A DNA stretch of 64,000 bases from Cunninghamia lanceolata. Lineage: Eukaryota > Streptophyta > Pinopsida > Cupressales > Cupressaceae. Below the pieces are notes generated by a model. It made no database searches. It was not told where the DNA came from and saw only the letters and a list, made by a program, of their open reading frames with translations. The stretch spans positions 12,116,501 through 12,180,500 of the forward strand of contig BSBN01001017.1 of assembly GCA_027924645.1 (NCBI GenBank). Reading direction: 5' to 3'. Of this stretch, positions 11,215-21,592 are shown piece by piece. The translations under genes and the position numbers were made by a program. Each line of letters starts with the position of its first letter. Position 1 is the stretch's first letter.

Positions 11215-11660
11215 CGTGACTCATTCTCTGGGATTTTGAGGAGAGAGGCAATGGTTACCATGGCATCTGCTGCTTTGTTTTCAATGCAAGGTATCTACTC
11301 AAAAGAGATGATCACAAAGTATTCCTTAAAGTCCTCGACCATCCGTTTGTATGGGACAAGCTTCTCATCTTTGGTTTGGTAGTCGTCATTGACTTGATTG
11401 ATCACTAGTTGAGAATCACCGTAGACATGTAGCTCTTTGATTTTCTATTCTATGGCCATTTTGAGACCAATGACCAAGGTTTCATATTCTGCTATTTTGT
11501 TGGTGCATGGGAATAATAGACGGTAAGACTTCGGTATGGTGTCGCCATGAGGAGTTACAAACAAGATTCCTGCCCCTGATCCATGGTTTGTCTAGGACCC
11601 ATCAAAGTAAAGTTTCTAGGAATGTGTTGATATATTGAATAAGGATTCATCTGGAAATTC
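11215..11660 (-). pseudogene. TatN archaeal-type RNase H (second RNase H)
   Basis: On the minus strand the frame contains LYFDGS, EYETLVIGLKM and HVYGDSQLVINQVN, ending with ADAMVTIASLLKIPENES, so the acidic catalytic positions look retained. A few TAG or TGA stops interrupt it (for example just after DGS). A second RNase H downstream of the usual RNase H is diagnostic of Tat-lineage elements. The TatH copy (about 250-650) has lost the first Asp. Confidence 0.85.
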
Positions 11661-11704
11661 AAATTACATTTGTGTGGTGTCCTGTAGTGGTGCCTGCTAA
11701 CTAA

Positions 11705-13060
11705 TCAGTAATGACTTGTCCCTTGATAGCCTTTTTGTTTACATACTTAATGTCGTATTCACTTAGGATCATTACCCATTTGGCTAGGCAACCTGTTAGA
11801 GCTGCTTTTCTTAGTAGGTATTTCAGTGGATCTATTTTTGCAATAAGTTTGATTGGATGTGCTAGCATATAATGTCAGAATTTTCAGGAGGTAAAAACTA
11901 CTGCAAGACATGATCTTTCTATTTGAGAGTATTTCAACTCATAGCCCACCAGTGTGCGACTGATGTAGTAGATGGCTCTTTCTTTACCTTCATGATCTTG
12001 TTGTGCTAGAAGGGCCCCAAGAGCTATTGGTGTAGTAGATATGTATAGTAACAATCGTTTCCCTTAGATAAGAGGCATGCGAATAGGTGGATTCATAAGA
12101 TACTCTTTCAGTTTGTTGAATGCCTCTTCACATTTCTCATCCCATCTGAATGGAATGTTCTTATGTAGGAGATTACTAAAGGCTTGACACTTGTCTGCCA
12201 GTTGTGATATGAACCTATGGATTGCTTGTAGCTTGCCCTGTAGAGATCTTAGTTGAGTAAGATTCTTGGGTGGTCGCATGTCCATAATAGCCTTGACTTT
12301 GGCAGGATCCACCTCTATTCCATTTGTCGATACAATAAAACCTAAGAGCTTAGCTGAGGTGACTCCAAACACACATTTCTTTGGGTTCAACCTGACTTTG
12401 AATTGTTCCAGTCTCTAAAAGACTTTGTCTAAAACATCAAGGTGTGATTCTCTTGTGAGTGACTTTGCAAGGATATCATCTACATAATCTTCCATGGTGA
12501 CGTGCATCATATCATGGAATATAGTGGTCATAGTATGTTGGTATGTAGCCTCTGCATTCTTTAGCCCAAATGGCATGACATTCTAGCAGAAAGTTCCCCA
12601 TGGACAAGTAAAAGCCATCTTATGCTGGTCTTCTGGTGCTATCTTGATTTGATTGTATCTTGAGAAGCCATCCATGAGAGATAACATGGTATGCCCTGTT
12701 GTTAAGTTGACTATGATATCTATATTTGGCAACAGAAAATCACCCTTGTGGCAAGCTTTGTTTAGATCTCTAAAATCATTGCATAGTCTGACTCAACCAT
12801 CTGGTTTGGACACTGGTACTATGTTGGAGACCCATTCCGGAGAGTCTATAGCTCTAATGAATCCTATATCTAGTAGTTTCTTGAGTTCCTCTTTTACTAG
12901 CAGTGCAATGTGTGGATGCATCTTTTTAAGCTTCTATTTCACCGGTTTCACTCCTAGATCTAGTGGAAGGTGATGTAGAATCAAATCTGGATCTAACCCC
13001 TACATATCTACATATGACCAAGTAAAATTGACTTTCTTTTTCTTGAAGAATGGTACAAAC
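11705..13060 (-). pseudogene. TatN reverse transcriptase and RNase H
   Basis: The minus strand encodes the RT N-terminus near 12880 (GFIRAIDSPEWVSNIVPV), LCNDFRDLNKACHK, MPFGLKNAEATYQ and the catalytic box YVDD at 12475-12486, which is intact. The thumb and connection ORF is at 12064-12390 (GFIVSTNGIEVDPAKVKAI). Ty3-type RNase H follows to about 11710 (ISTTPIALGALLAQQD, then HYMLAHPIKLIAKIDPLKY). Several stops (TGA after KPDG, TAG after TFC and after KVF) make it non-functional. It would copy the genomic RNA into cDNA. Confidence 0.92.
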
Positions 13061-13170
13061 TTAGTCTTTTCTGGTGGGATTAGAGGCTTAGCAAAGTGAA
13101 TGATCTTAGGTTGTTCCTCTGTTCCAATGTTAACAGGTTCTGTAGGTTCCACAACAATCTAAGACTTTTC

Positions 13171-14010
13171 CTAGAGCACGTCGTCGGGGAGGGTATCAAG
13201 CCTTCCATCATCAGGTGCCACAGTTGGGTTTTCACCATCAGATGCGTCCTTTCTTTTTACTATTTTGGGATCTAACACTGCTGCAGAGTGGTTTTCACCA
13301 ACAGATCTAGTTTTTATTTTGATATTTTTGTGACTGGAAGGCTTGGGACCCTCTCTAAAATAAGCCACGGTATTAAGTTCAATGGCAAGGCTAGCTTTAT
13401 GATCTCCTTTAGGTAGGTGGTCCCTAAGTTCCATGTAGTCAATATAAGCATCATCATTTTGGAACATATCTAGTTGCAGGGTTCCTTGTAGATCTCAGTC
13501 AATAAGCTTAGGATGTGAAAGGGGGAGGGATTTGGAGGATAGATCTGATTTGTTGATAGTTTGAATGAATATGCTAGGAGGATTGGTAGGGAGAGTGTTC
13601 AAGATGGTACTTTCCTTTAAATTGTTTATTGTGATAGAACTCAAACCTTCCTCAAAAGTTGTATTCTTAGGGATAGGCTAATCACACTCTAATGGCCTAT
13701 TGGGTAGTGTTTGTCCCTCATGGTAAGGGCTATAAGTTTGAATGGTGTCAACCTCTTTGTCATCATAGGAATGCTCTATCAGCTCATCCCACTCATATTC
13801 ATTGGAATCTGTGTCACTATCCTCTTGAAGGGTATGGATCATTTCCATAAGACAAGCATTTGCTTTAGCTTTTCCCTTATCCTTATATCCTAGACCTTTT
13901 GTAGTTCTAGCCAATGGGGATGAAGAAGGTTGAATGGGTTCTATAATTCTTTCTTTTCTTAGGCCGATGGGGCCTTGTCCTTCATAACCCATTCTGTGTA
14001 GGATAGACTC
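13171..14010 (-). pseudogene. TatN protease-RT spacer with G-patch-like segment
   Basis: The minus-strand ORF 13992-13678 begins MGYEGQGPIGLRKERIIEPI and continues to KGLGYKDKGKAK, a glycine pattern resembling a G-patch, as found downstream of protease in some retroelements. An acidic stretch (QEDSDTDSNEYEWDE) follows, then a second ORF at 13467-13171 (YMELRDHLPKGDHKAS) of spacer type leading to RT. The G-patch assignment rests on pattern recognition of the Gly and aromatic positions. The segment upstream to 14564 is degenerate. Confidence 0.6.
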
Positions 14011-14564
14011 ACCTCACCCATAGATTTCTATTGGGAGATTAGGTGCTTCTTATTGTGTGCTCTCTTCTTCTTCTATGTAGAGCCATTGTAAGATATCTCT
14101 TTCCTCTGTTTCATTTGATAGGGTTCCCCATTTTACAAAGGGAGATGTGGGAGCTGTAGGAGTAGATGGCTTTGGAAAATGCTTGGGTTGTCCAAAGGAT
14201 CTAGGAGATAGAGGCATTTTGGCCAAGTTGAGGCTGTGCTTGATGGAGTATTCCCCTACTCTTGTTTCTTTGATTGTAATTTTCTACTCTTTGGGCTTGG
14301 ATGAGGAAGCTTCAGAGGTAGAATCATGCTGTGGGGTAGGGGATGTAGATGCTCTATTGTTGGGTACGATGCAATCAGGTTTTGAAAGGATAGAGTTACA
14401 ATGTTGAAAGGGGTCAGGATCACCTTGGTGAAGAGAACTTGTGTCTCAAATTACTACTTGAACCTCTTAGTTGAACCTATGCATTGAACCACTTTGTTGA
14501 ACCCCTTTGTTGAGCCTTTCTAGAGTTCATTTGGTAGGTTAAATGAATTTTAGTTCAACTGTTC

Positions 14565-15703
14565 CTTGGTTCATTGGTTTGAGGATATGCGATGTTGGTA
14601 TCGCTGTGACGAAGCACTATCGGCAGGACCGTGTTGAAGATCATTGGCATCGGTGAGACAAGGGCCGTCGGAATAAGCATCGAAGGGTTTGTCCGATGCT
14701 AAGTGTCACCCCGATGGAAGCATTCAATCGTCGGCAAGACAAGGCCTATCGGCCAACCTTTGAGGAGTTACTCCGACAGGAGTAGTCACTCCGACGAAGG
14801 TTACGATCGTCGGCAAGACAAGGCCTATCGGCCAAACTCTGTAGAGTTACTCCGATAGGAGTAGTCACTCCGATGGCGTATGTCTATCGGCAAGAGAATA
14901 CCCGTCGGCTAAAGGTGTTGGGCCGATGTACTGCGGACATCCTGATGGAAGTCTTATTGGTATCGGTGAGACAAACCTCTGTCGGAGCGAGGGCTAGATC
15001 TTTTGCCGATGGAGGATGTCATACCGATGGTAACCTTGGTGATCGGGGAGACAATGCTCATCGGTGGGAGGTGAAGTCTGAGGGCCGATGGGAGTTGTTA
15101 TGCCGATGGACTTGGAGGCTTGGTATTGTCGGCAACAAAATTGCTGACAATACTCTTTCGCCTGTTGGCGGTTATAAACTGCAAAGTCCTTTGCGACTTG
15201 GTACATGTGGGACTAAACGCCTCACTGAAATGTGAACCGTTGCGACGGTTAGATGGCAGCGACGTATGAGGAATTTGTTCTATCAGTTAGAGCAGAAGTC
15301 TGTAACGGTTCTGGTTCTGGCAGATTGGAAAAAGAATGATATGTATATAGGTGTCGTTGGTATTATGATGATGAGACTTGAATAAAGGTTCGTTCTGTAA
15401 ATGTACAGGGAGATGAACTGTGTATGATGTCGAGAATCAAACACCAGAGCAAGAAGCTGAGTTCTTTATTGTAACTGTATATCTTACTGTAATAAAGATT
15501 GTTTTCTTGTGGTGGTGGGTTTTTTACCCGTAAGGGTTTTCCCACGTAATTCTGTGTGTCTGTGTTCTAACTATTGTCTATTTTGGTTTCTCTTGTGTAT
15601 TCATCTGTGTTATTGTAATTTCAAAAGTGACTGGTCTATACTGTCCCCTGGGAATTAACATTAGGGAAGCAGTTTTCCGCACCTGTGCTTTCCTTACACT
15701 TGG
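14565..15703 (+). mobile_element. SoloK: solo LTR inserted between TatN protease and RT
   Basis: The 1129-bp insertion (14570-15698) is flanked by cttgg at 14565-14569 and 15699-15703. It ends ACA, but starts TT rather than TG, so the left end may be mutated. No gag or pol lies inside. A TATA-like tatata near 15345 and a copia-type R/U5 motif (acccgtaagggttttccca, about 15526-15544) indicate + orientation. The TatN protease frame runs straight into it, so it came after TatN. Confidence 0.75.
14600..15070 (+). repeat. CG-rich tandem units in the SoloK U3 region
   Basis: Units centred on tcggcaagac or tcggtgagac followed by tcggcc recur about seven times. Two neighbouring units at about 14731-14804 and 14809-14882 are near-identical (ggcaagacaaggcctatcgg, agttactccga, agtagtcactccga). 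The composition is clearly richer in CG than the flanking Tat sequence. Such U3 repeats commonly act as enhancer elements; that role is inferred here. Confidence 0.7.
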
Positions 15704-16330
15704 ATGGTGACTTGCTTACCATCATGAGGGAATTTTATGCATTGGTGATAGGTAGAAGGCACAACTTTCATGGCATGAATCCATGGTCTACCTAGGAGAA
15801 TATTATAGGCTATCTCCCTATCTAGGACTTGGCACACAACATCTTTTATCACTAGTCCCACTTGTATGGGTAATACCACCATTCCTTTGGTAGTTCTCTC
15901 CTCTTCATCATAGGCTTTGATAGTAATCTTCTTCCTTGGATCAAATGCATTTTCAGAGAACCCCAATGTAAGGACTAGCTTGAGCGTGTAAATATTTAAA
16001 CAAGTTCCCCAATCAATGAGAACCCTCTTGATGCAGTGCTTATGGATGAAGGCGATGATATGTAAAGGGGTGTTATGAGGTTGAGACACTGAGAGGTCAT
16101 CTTGTTCGGTAAATGATATGGTACTAGAGGAGGTCAGATTACCTACCATGGCATGAAACTTCTCTTGGGCCAAGTTCATGGGTATAGTGGTTTCCACTAG
16201 GGCTTTATCGATAATCTCCTTGTGGGAAGGACATAGACACAACAACTATAAGATAGAAATGTGGGAAGGAGTCTTCCATAGTTGGTCTATGATGCTGTAC
16301 TGGTGGGAGTTGGACTAAGAAGGTGATGAC
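15704..16330 (-). pseudogene. TatN aspartic protease
   Basis: The minus-strand ORF from 16245 has the retropepsin layout. The active-site strand is KRVLIDWGTCLNI (about 15985-16025), where the usual DSG or DTG reads DWG, so the catalytic loop is probably dead. The C-terminal flap signature ILLGRPWIHAMK is at about 15775-15810. Upstream residues (PMNLAQEKFHAMVGNL) are typical of the linker from gag. The frame is cut at 15703 by SoloK. It would have matured gag-pol. Confidence 0.85.
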
Positions 16331-17290
16331 CTTGGAGGAATGGTATTTAACATGACCTTACCACTGTGGGTGATGATACTGTAATCAGTTCTATTGGGCT
16401 TTGATTGTTGGTTGGGCGTAACCACATTGATTTGTGGTATGTGCTCTTTTATGCAATTGATGGTATAGTCGAATGGCACACTTGCATAATTAGCATTATT
16501 AGTCCCATTATTCTGATTTTACCTATTATGGTTGTTGTTGTTGCCATTGTTGTTGTTGTTGTTGTCATCATTGTTGTTGTACATCCTATCATGATTGAGA
16601 AGTGGATCTTTGTAAGCCACATGCGTCTCATTAGAAGTATGTTGTTAAGTACCTCCTTGATTTTGATCAAGTATGTCTTGAATAACATGTTTGAGATGGA
16701 TACAATTGTTGGTTGTATGTCCTCTTCCTCTATGATACTCATAAAAGTCAGTGTCTTTCCATTAGTGAGGTTTTATTTGAGCTTCATAATTGCTTGTTGG
16801 TTGTAGAGAGATTTCATTATTGGCCAATAACTTCCTTAATGCAGATTCTTGGGACTCACCTAGCGGTGTGAACTTTCACCTTGGATTTGAGTTGAACCAT
16901 GGTCTTGGCTCCTAAGAGAATGTTTTGTTGGGCATAACATTGCTTGCCTCTCCTTTAAGAGTGAATATTGGTTGTTGTTTGGGAACCGCCACCTTGGCAT
17001 CAACTACTCCATCATTGATGACATTTTTATTCTTAGTCCAAAAATTTGATTTGTCAGTCATGTAGTTGGAGGTAGGTGGGTCCTTGTATAACTTGATTTG
17101 TCCCTTGGCGATCATAGCTTTCTCGATGAACAATCCCATTTCAATGACCTTTAAAAATGAGGTAGGGCATTGAATTTGTATTTGATAGCTTAGATCAGAG
17201 TTGAGGTTGTGGACAAACATCTCCATTAATTACTTCTCAAGTACATCATATGAGAATTTTCTTGCTAGTTGTCTCCACCTTTCTAAGAAG
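16331..17290 (-). pseudogene. TatN gag, C-terminal part with zinc-finger remnant
   Basis: On the minus strand the frame resumes just beyond CopJ at 17290 with LERWRQLARKFSYDVLEK (then TAA), followed by MEMFVHNLNSDLSYQIQ. Near 16700-16760 lies YEYHRGRGHTTNNC, a degenerate version of the CxYHxxxGHxTxxC knuckle seen in Tat gag, with the first Cys lost. A GTT microsatellite (about 16525-16580) adds a polyasparagine run. Several stops are present. Gag packages RNA and forms the particle. Confidence 0.85.
16525..16582. repeat. GTT trinucleotide microsatellite in TatN gag
   Basis: Imperfect (gtt)n on the + strand reads as a polyasparagine tract in the gag frame on the minus strand. It produces the spurious valine/isoleucine-rich ORF on the + strand at 16405-16806. 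Confidence 0.85.
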
Positions 17291-18008
17291 TGAAAGGAAG
17301 CTCGGTGTGCTGAAATCGCTTCCTACACTAATCTAATGAGGAGAGATGTATGCAAATTCAATTTAATTCTTACAACTATAGCAACATAGAACATCTAATA
17401 GAGATATAGCAGCAATACACATACACACAGAAAGTAGACAGAAGAGAGAGAGAGAGAGAGAGACAAGATATACGTGGGGAAAACCCTTACGGGTGAAAAA
17501 CCCCACACTCCAAAAACACAGCTCAAATGTATTATAGTAAACAATAACATATTACAATATAGTTTCAGAGCCAATGCTCTTTCAGGAGTCTTCAAATGTT
17601 GAATTTGGAGATATTCTGACAGCATAATAGTACTTGTACCAAAGTTATCTATCTCCCATCCAAGCACCTGTTTATATAGAGTTTACAAGGCAAATATGGA
17701 ACCTTCTAGAGATGGGTGTCCATCTTAAACTCATGCCCCAAAACCCACGCCTAAGGACACTTGTCCAACATCCCATCCTGAAGTGGGCGCCTGGTCCCAA
17801 GATAGGTTATGACAGATGCTCTTACCCTGTCTTGGGGGCGCTGCCCCCAAACCCGTGTTAATTATTGAAGGGGGAAACTGCGGCTACCAAAGTCACCAAA
17901 ATTTACCCTGCTGCATATACACAAGGTGCTAACTATGCCAACTCAACATGGGATAAAGAAATACAACATTAAGATTTTGCAAAGGTTGAGACACCTTAAT
18001 TCCCAACA
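17291..18008 (-). repeat. CopJ 3' LTR
   Basis: The 718-bp LTR has a terminal ~140 bp (about 17867-18008) that repeats at 18518-18657. It contains a GA microsatellite (17443-17463), a copia-type R/U5 motif (gggaaaacccttacgggt near 17478) and the inverted repeat ttgggggcgctgcccccaa near 17834-17852. Confidence 0.85.
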
Positions 18009-18019
18009 TTCTCCCACTT

Positions 18020-18440
18020 GTCGAACACCTTGCAAGGGCCAAAAGTAATGACAAGATTTAACTGCTAGAGGCCAAGAGGCCCATAGACTCCGAACACCAT
18101 TTAAACTTCTCTATGCCCACTAGTTTCATCAATGCATCTGTAACATTCTTCAAAGTAGCTACCTTCTCCAAATTTACCTTTCCATCCTCAACCATGTCTC
18201 GCACAAAGTGAAACTGAACATCAATGTACTTTATTCTAGCATGGAAAGTTGGATTCTTTGCAAGGCAAATTGCACTCTGATTGTCACAACTGATCGTGAT
18301 CTGACCTACATCAACACCAATATCTGATCACCAAACAATGTAAACACATAAGCACTGGTGGATCTCCTGCTGTCAATGTCACCTGCCCAATTTGAATCCA
18401 CAAATCCATGAATATCAACATAATGCGGAGGTCCTAAAAC
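18020..18440 (-). pseudogene. CopJ RNase H fragment (Ty1/copia)
   Basis: Minus-strand translation gives VDIHGFVDSNWAGDIDSRRS near the upstream end. In another frame it gives SCDNQSAICLAKNPTFHAR and YIDVQFHFVRDMVEDG, which are hallmark copia RNase H segments. It ends a few residues before the 3' LTR. The join of LTR to RNase H near 18440-18470 marks the large internal deletion. Confidence 0.85.
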
Positions 18441-18471
18441 ATTACCATGATAGCAAGGGGCTACGCCCCTT

Positions 18472-18657
18472 GACCCTGTCTTGGGGGTGCTGCCCCCAAA
18501 CCCTCGTTAATTATTCAAGGGGGAAACCACAGCTACCAAAGTCACCAAAATTTACCCTGCTACATATACACAAGGTGTTGACTATGCCAACTCAACATGG
18601 GATAAATAAATACAACATTAGGAATTTGCAAAGGTTGAGACACCTTAATTCCCAACA
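18472..18657 (-). repeat. CopJ truncated 5' LTR
   Basis: It is similar to 17825-18008, including the inverted repeat ttgggggtgctgcccccaa near 18482-18500. A second short inverted repeat (aaggggctacgcccctt, about 18457-18473) sits exactly at the deletion junction. Confidence 0.8.
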
Positions 18658-18662
18658 AGAAG

Positions 18663-19423
18663 GAGGTGAATGATTCACCACTCTTTTGCTTGGTATTGCA
18701 TAGGTCAAGCATGGAGACTTCGTGTTCAATATTGTATGAGAAGTGCATGATGAATTTGTTGACTAACTCATCAAAAGTTCTAATTCCCAGTGGGAGTCTT
18801 GAGAACCACTCCATGGCTTGACTACCTAGAGATCTAGGGAATAGTCTCATTAAGAAAGTCACATTGTGAGCTACTTCCATGCATGCAATGTTGAATTCCC
18901 TAATGTGATCTCTAGGGTCCCCATTCCCTTTGTACTTGTCAAATTTAGGAACTTTGAATCAAAAGGGGAATGTTATCATATTCAAAGTTTTATCAAAGGG
19001 GTACAGTTCAATATCTTCCAAGGAGTATGTTTTAGTGTTTGTACCCATCTTGAGATCCATCATTTGTTGTGTTAGACCCTTGATTTATTTCCTCATTTCT
19101 TCCATAGGTGTGTTTGGGTCCATGACTTTCTTTCCTTTGTCCTCACCAGTGTGGTGTTCATGATTATCCTCTACAATCTCTTTGAGTTTGCTTAGATCGA
19201 AATCAATGGGGAGCTTAAGTCCAAGATTTGTAAGATGATAAAAATACTTGTGAGGGTCCTCATGGAGTACTTTCTCTAGCAAGCATTAGAATTTTTGATC
19301 TTGGAGGTGTCCTTGATAATCTTCATGAGAGATTTCCTCATCACTATCATGAGGGGTGACAATATGGTCAGATGATCTGGCCATTTCAAGTTGCTTTTGG
19401 TATTGAGATCTAGTAAGAACCAT
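18663..19423 (-). pseudogene. TatN gag, N-terminal and capsid part
   Basis: The start is taken at 19423 (MVLTRSQYQ), typical of Tat gag. One minus-strand frame runs to the CopJ boundary: acidic N-terminus (HDSDEEISHEDYQGHL), LPIDFDLSKLKEIVEDN, then the capsid-like retrotransposon gag domain (FKVPKFDKYKGNGDPRDHI, ACMEVAHNVTFLMRLFPRSL, AMEWFSRLPLGIRTFDELV). Stops: TAA near 19283, TAA near 19084 and TGA near 18960. An in-frame upstream ATG at 19522 exists but gives an atypical leader. The frame continues at 17290 after CopJ. Confidence 0.88.
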
Positions 19424-21570
19424 GCAATGTGATGTGGGATGTGGTGGGATGAAACTAGAGATTTTGGCAAGATGTTGGTGGAGACTATTGAGAATAGGAT
19501 ACTTATGACAAGATTTGGACAAGGGACTCTCTCGATTAATGATTCCAAGTAAGACGACCGATACAAGATGATAGCCACTAGTAAGGGTACTCGATACCTA
19601 TCTTACCATGTAGGGACTAGTTGTGCACCAAGACCACTAGTGAAGTTCTGCGACTTACTAGGGTTACTTGAATCCAAAATGATCTAAAAAAGGGGCCTAT
19701 GCTAATCTGATATGGGATACTTTGAATTTGGACTAGGGAGACCTGATAGAAGGTGAATGAGATGACCAATGAAAGAGAGACTTTGATGCAAAATGGATGG
19801 AAAAGTGACTGTAAGGTAAGATCTAATCTCAGATCCTAGAACTAGGCTGAAATGGGTACCCAAAAATGGTAAAATTTTCCTCTCAAAGACTGTGAAAGTA
19901 CTCACTGTCACACATGCACTGGAACAGATGTACTGCATAAACTGGTAAATGTGTGAAAAGTCGATATGTATGCACAATACTGGTAAACTTTAGATGCGCA
20001 ACAATAGGTGGTAAAAGCACAGTAAGTCAGTACATATGCGCAGCAAGTCGGTAAAAGAGGATGAATGGGCCGCTCTAGTTTTGCAGTGTTTTTACAAATT
20101 TTTATGGCAATTTTCTGATGTTTTTGGTATCTTTGGCTACAAGAAGGTCTTTTTGATCTAATTTTCTGAAATTATGCCAAGAAGACACATCAAACACAAA
20201 GAATATTTTTGTGTTTTTTTAATTTTATTGTGATTTTTTATCTCTTTTTGGACTAAAAGAAAGTAAGTACAATCCTAGGTTTCAGAGGATAGTATAAAAC
20301 TGAATTCTCACTATCTCTAGTGAAGCATCTTCGGGAGGTGATAATCGCCCTTCCTTGCACTAGATTATAGGGGTTTTTGGCCACTAAGACAAAGGTGTTT
20401 AATAAAGGCAACCATTCAAGTAGTTATACATGCGGCAGCACTACTTTCCATTATGGAGTCTCCCAGCCTGCAAGGGTTGGGCCTTGGAGGGTTTTGGGGG
20501 AGGTTGGCTATCAGTATAACACAACTGCACTTTTTGTTTGAAGCTTTTGCTCCAAACACAATTTATTTATAGTGGATTGGTAGGGCTTGGCATCTAGCCT
20601 ATTACCACTTAGGGTCGTTCCTACTTGGATGAACGATATCCAAGAGCAGGCCCCTCTAAAGGAAAAACACATGCGAAAATGATATGTCTAGCATTTTGGT
20701 CACCCAAGATAGGGGAGAGCATAGGCCTAGTATCATTCCCAAAACATAAAAGACAGTGGTTATTTTCCCCTAGTTAAAAATGAGAAAAACTACATGAGCT
20801 ATCTACTTGGGCAAGCACAGAAATTTGTTAACTTTGAAGTGATAACAAGATAGCAATGATGTGTTCAATTTTACCCAGATAGTAGTGATTTGTTAACTTT
20901 GAAGTGATAACAAGATAGCAATGGTCCATTTTTACCAAGATAGCAATGAGTTGTTAACTTTGAAGGATAGCAATATAGCAGTGATTTAATGAAATGCAAG
21001 ATAGCAATGATTCAATTACCACCTTCCTAGTTAAGACTATGTGAGATTTGCATGAGCATCCATTTTACTTTCCCGTTAGAAATCAAAGTGTGAGTTAACA
21101 AGTGCAACTATATGATTCTAAACCAGTAGCTAGCCTGCAAAATAGATCAAGAGTGTTCATGCAAAAAGGCATTAGCATTAGCAAAAACTTCAGGGAAACC
21201 CTAAAAATCACTGTCTAGATCAAATGTGCAGCTTTAGAGCTTGAATGTGTAGAAACAGAGCTTAGAAGCACCGCAGTACATATTGGCTAAGATAGAGGTC
21301 ACAAGCGTAAGAAAATAATACATATGTGCTGAAATGACAGATGCGTCGTATCAAAGAATAGATGCACTGGAATAGAGTCTATGTGTGTCGAAAGGATATA
21401 TTTGCTAGAACAGACAACAGATGCACTAGATTGGAGATTGTATGTGCTGAAATGATGTATGCACCATAACAGTAGCAGATGCATGTTAGGACGTGTCAAA
21501 TATGTAGTTTCCTCCTGTGTATGACTTTCTAAAACACAAAAACTTAGTTTTTGGGTTAAATTGGGGCTAG
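19424..21570 (-). repeat. TatN 5' untranslated region
   Basis: About 2.1 kb lie between PBS and gag with no recognisable ORF. About four degenerate copies of a motif containing ttgttaactttgaag and gatagcaatga lie at about 20827-21010. A series of agatgcactag or atgtgctgaaat motifs lies at about 21280-21490. Long 5' leaders are common in Tat elements. Confidence 0.6.
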
Positions 21571-21588
21571 GCCCCATGGTGGGCACCA
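21571..21588 (-). other. TatN primer binding site
   Basis: On the minus strand TGGTGCCCACCATGGGGC lies four bases inside the 5' LTR end (TTAACA). It begins with the TGG complementary to a tRNA CCA end. I do not assign the tRNA species. Confidence 0.8.
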
Positions 21589-21592
21589 AAAA

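Larger units (their letters stand above)
17286..18662 (-). mobile_element. CopJ: internally deleted Ty1/copia element inside TatN gag
   Basis: The 1367-bp insertion (17291-18657) is flanked by agaag at 17286-17290 and 18658-18662. On the minus strand it runs TGTTGGGAATTAAGG to CTTTCA. A full 3' LTR (17291-18008), PPT-like AAGTGGGAGAA (18009-18019) and an RNase H remnant are kept. The 5' LTR is cut to roughly 186 bp (18472-18657), and PBS, gag, protease, integrase and most of RT are gone. It splits the TatN gag frame exactly. Confidence 0.87.

Noticed and set aside
14873..15235. 120-codon ORF in SoloK
   Set aside because: It lies across the TCGG tandem units of an LTR; no domain and no homologous frame in the other units.
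16405..16806. 133-codon + strand ORF rich in Val and Ile
   Set aside because: It is the reverse reading of the GTT repeat and gag knuckle of TatN.
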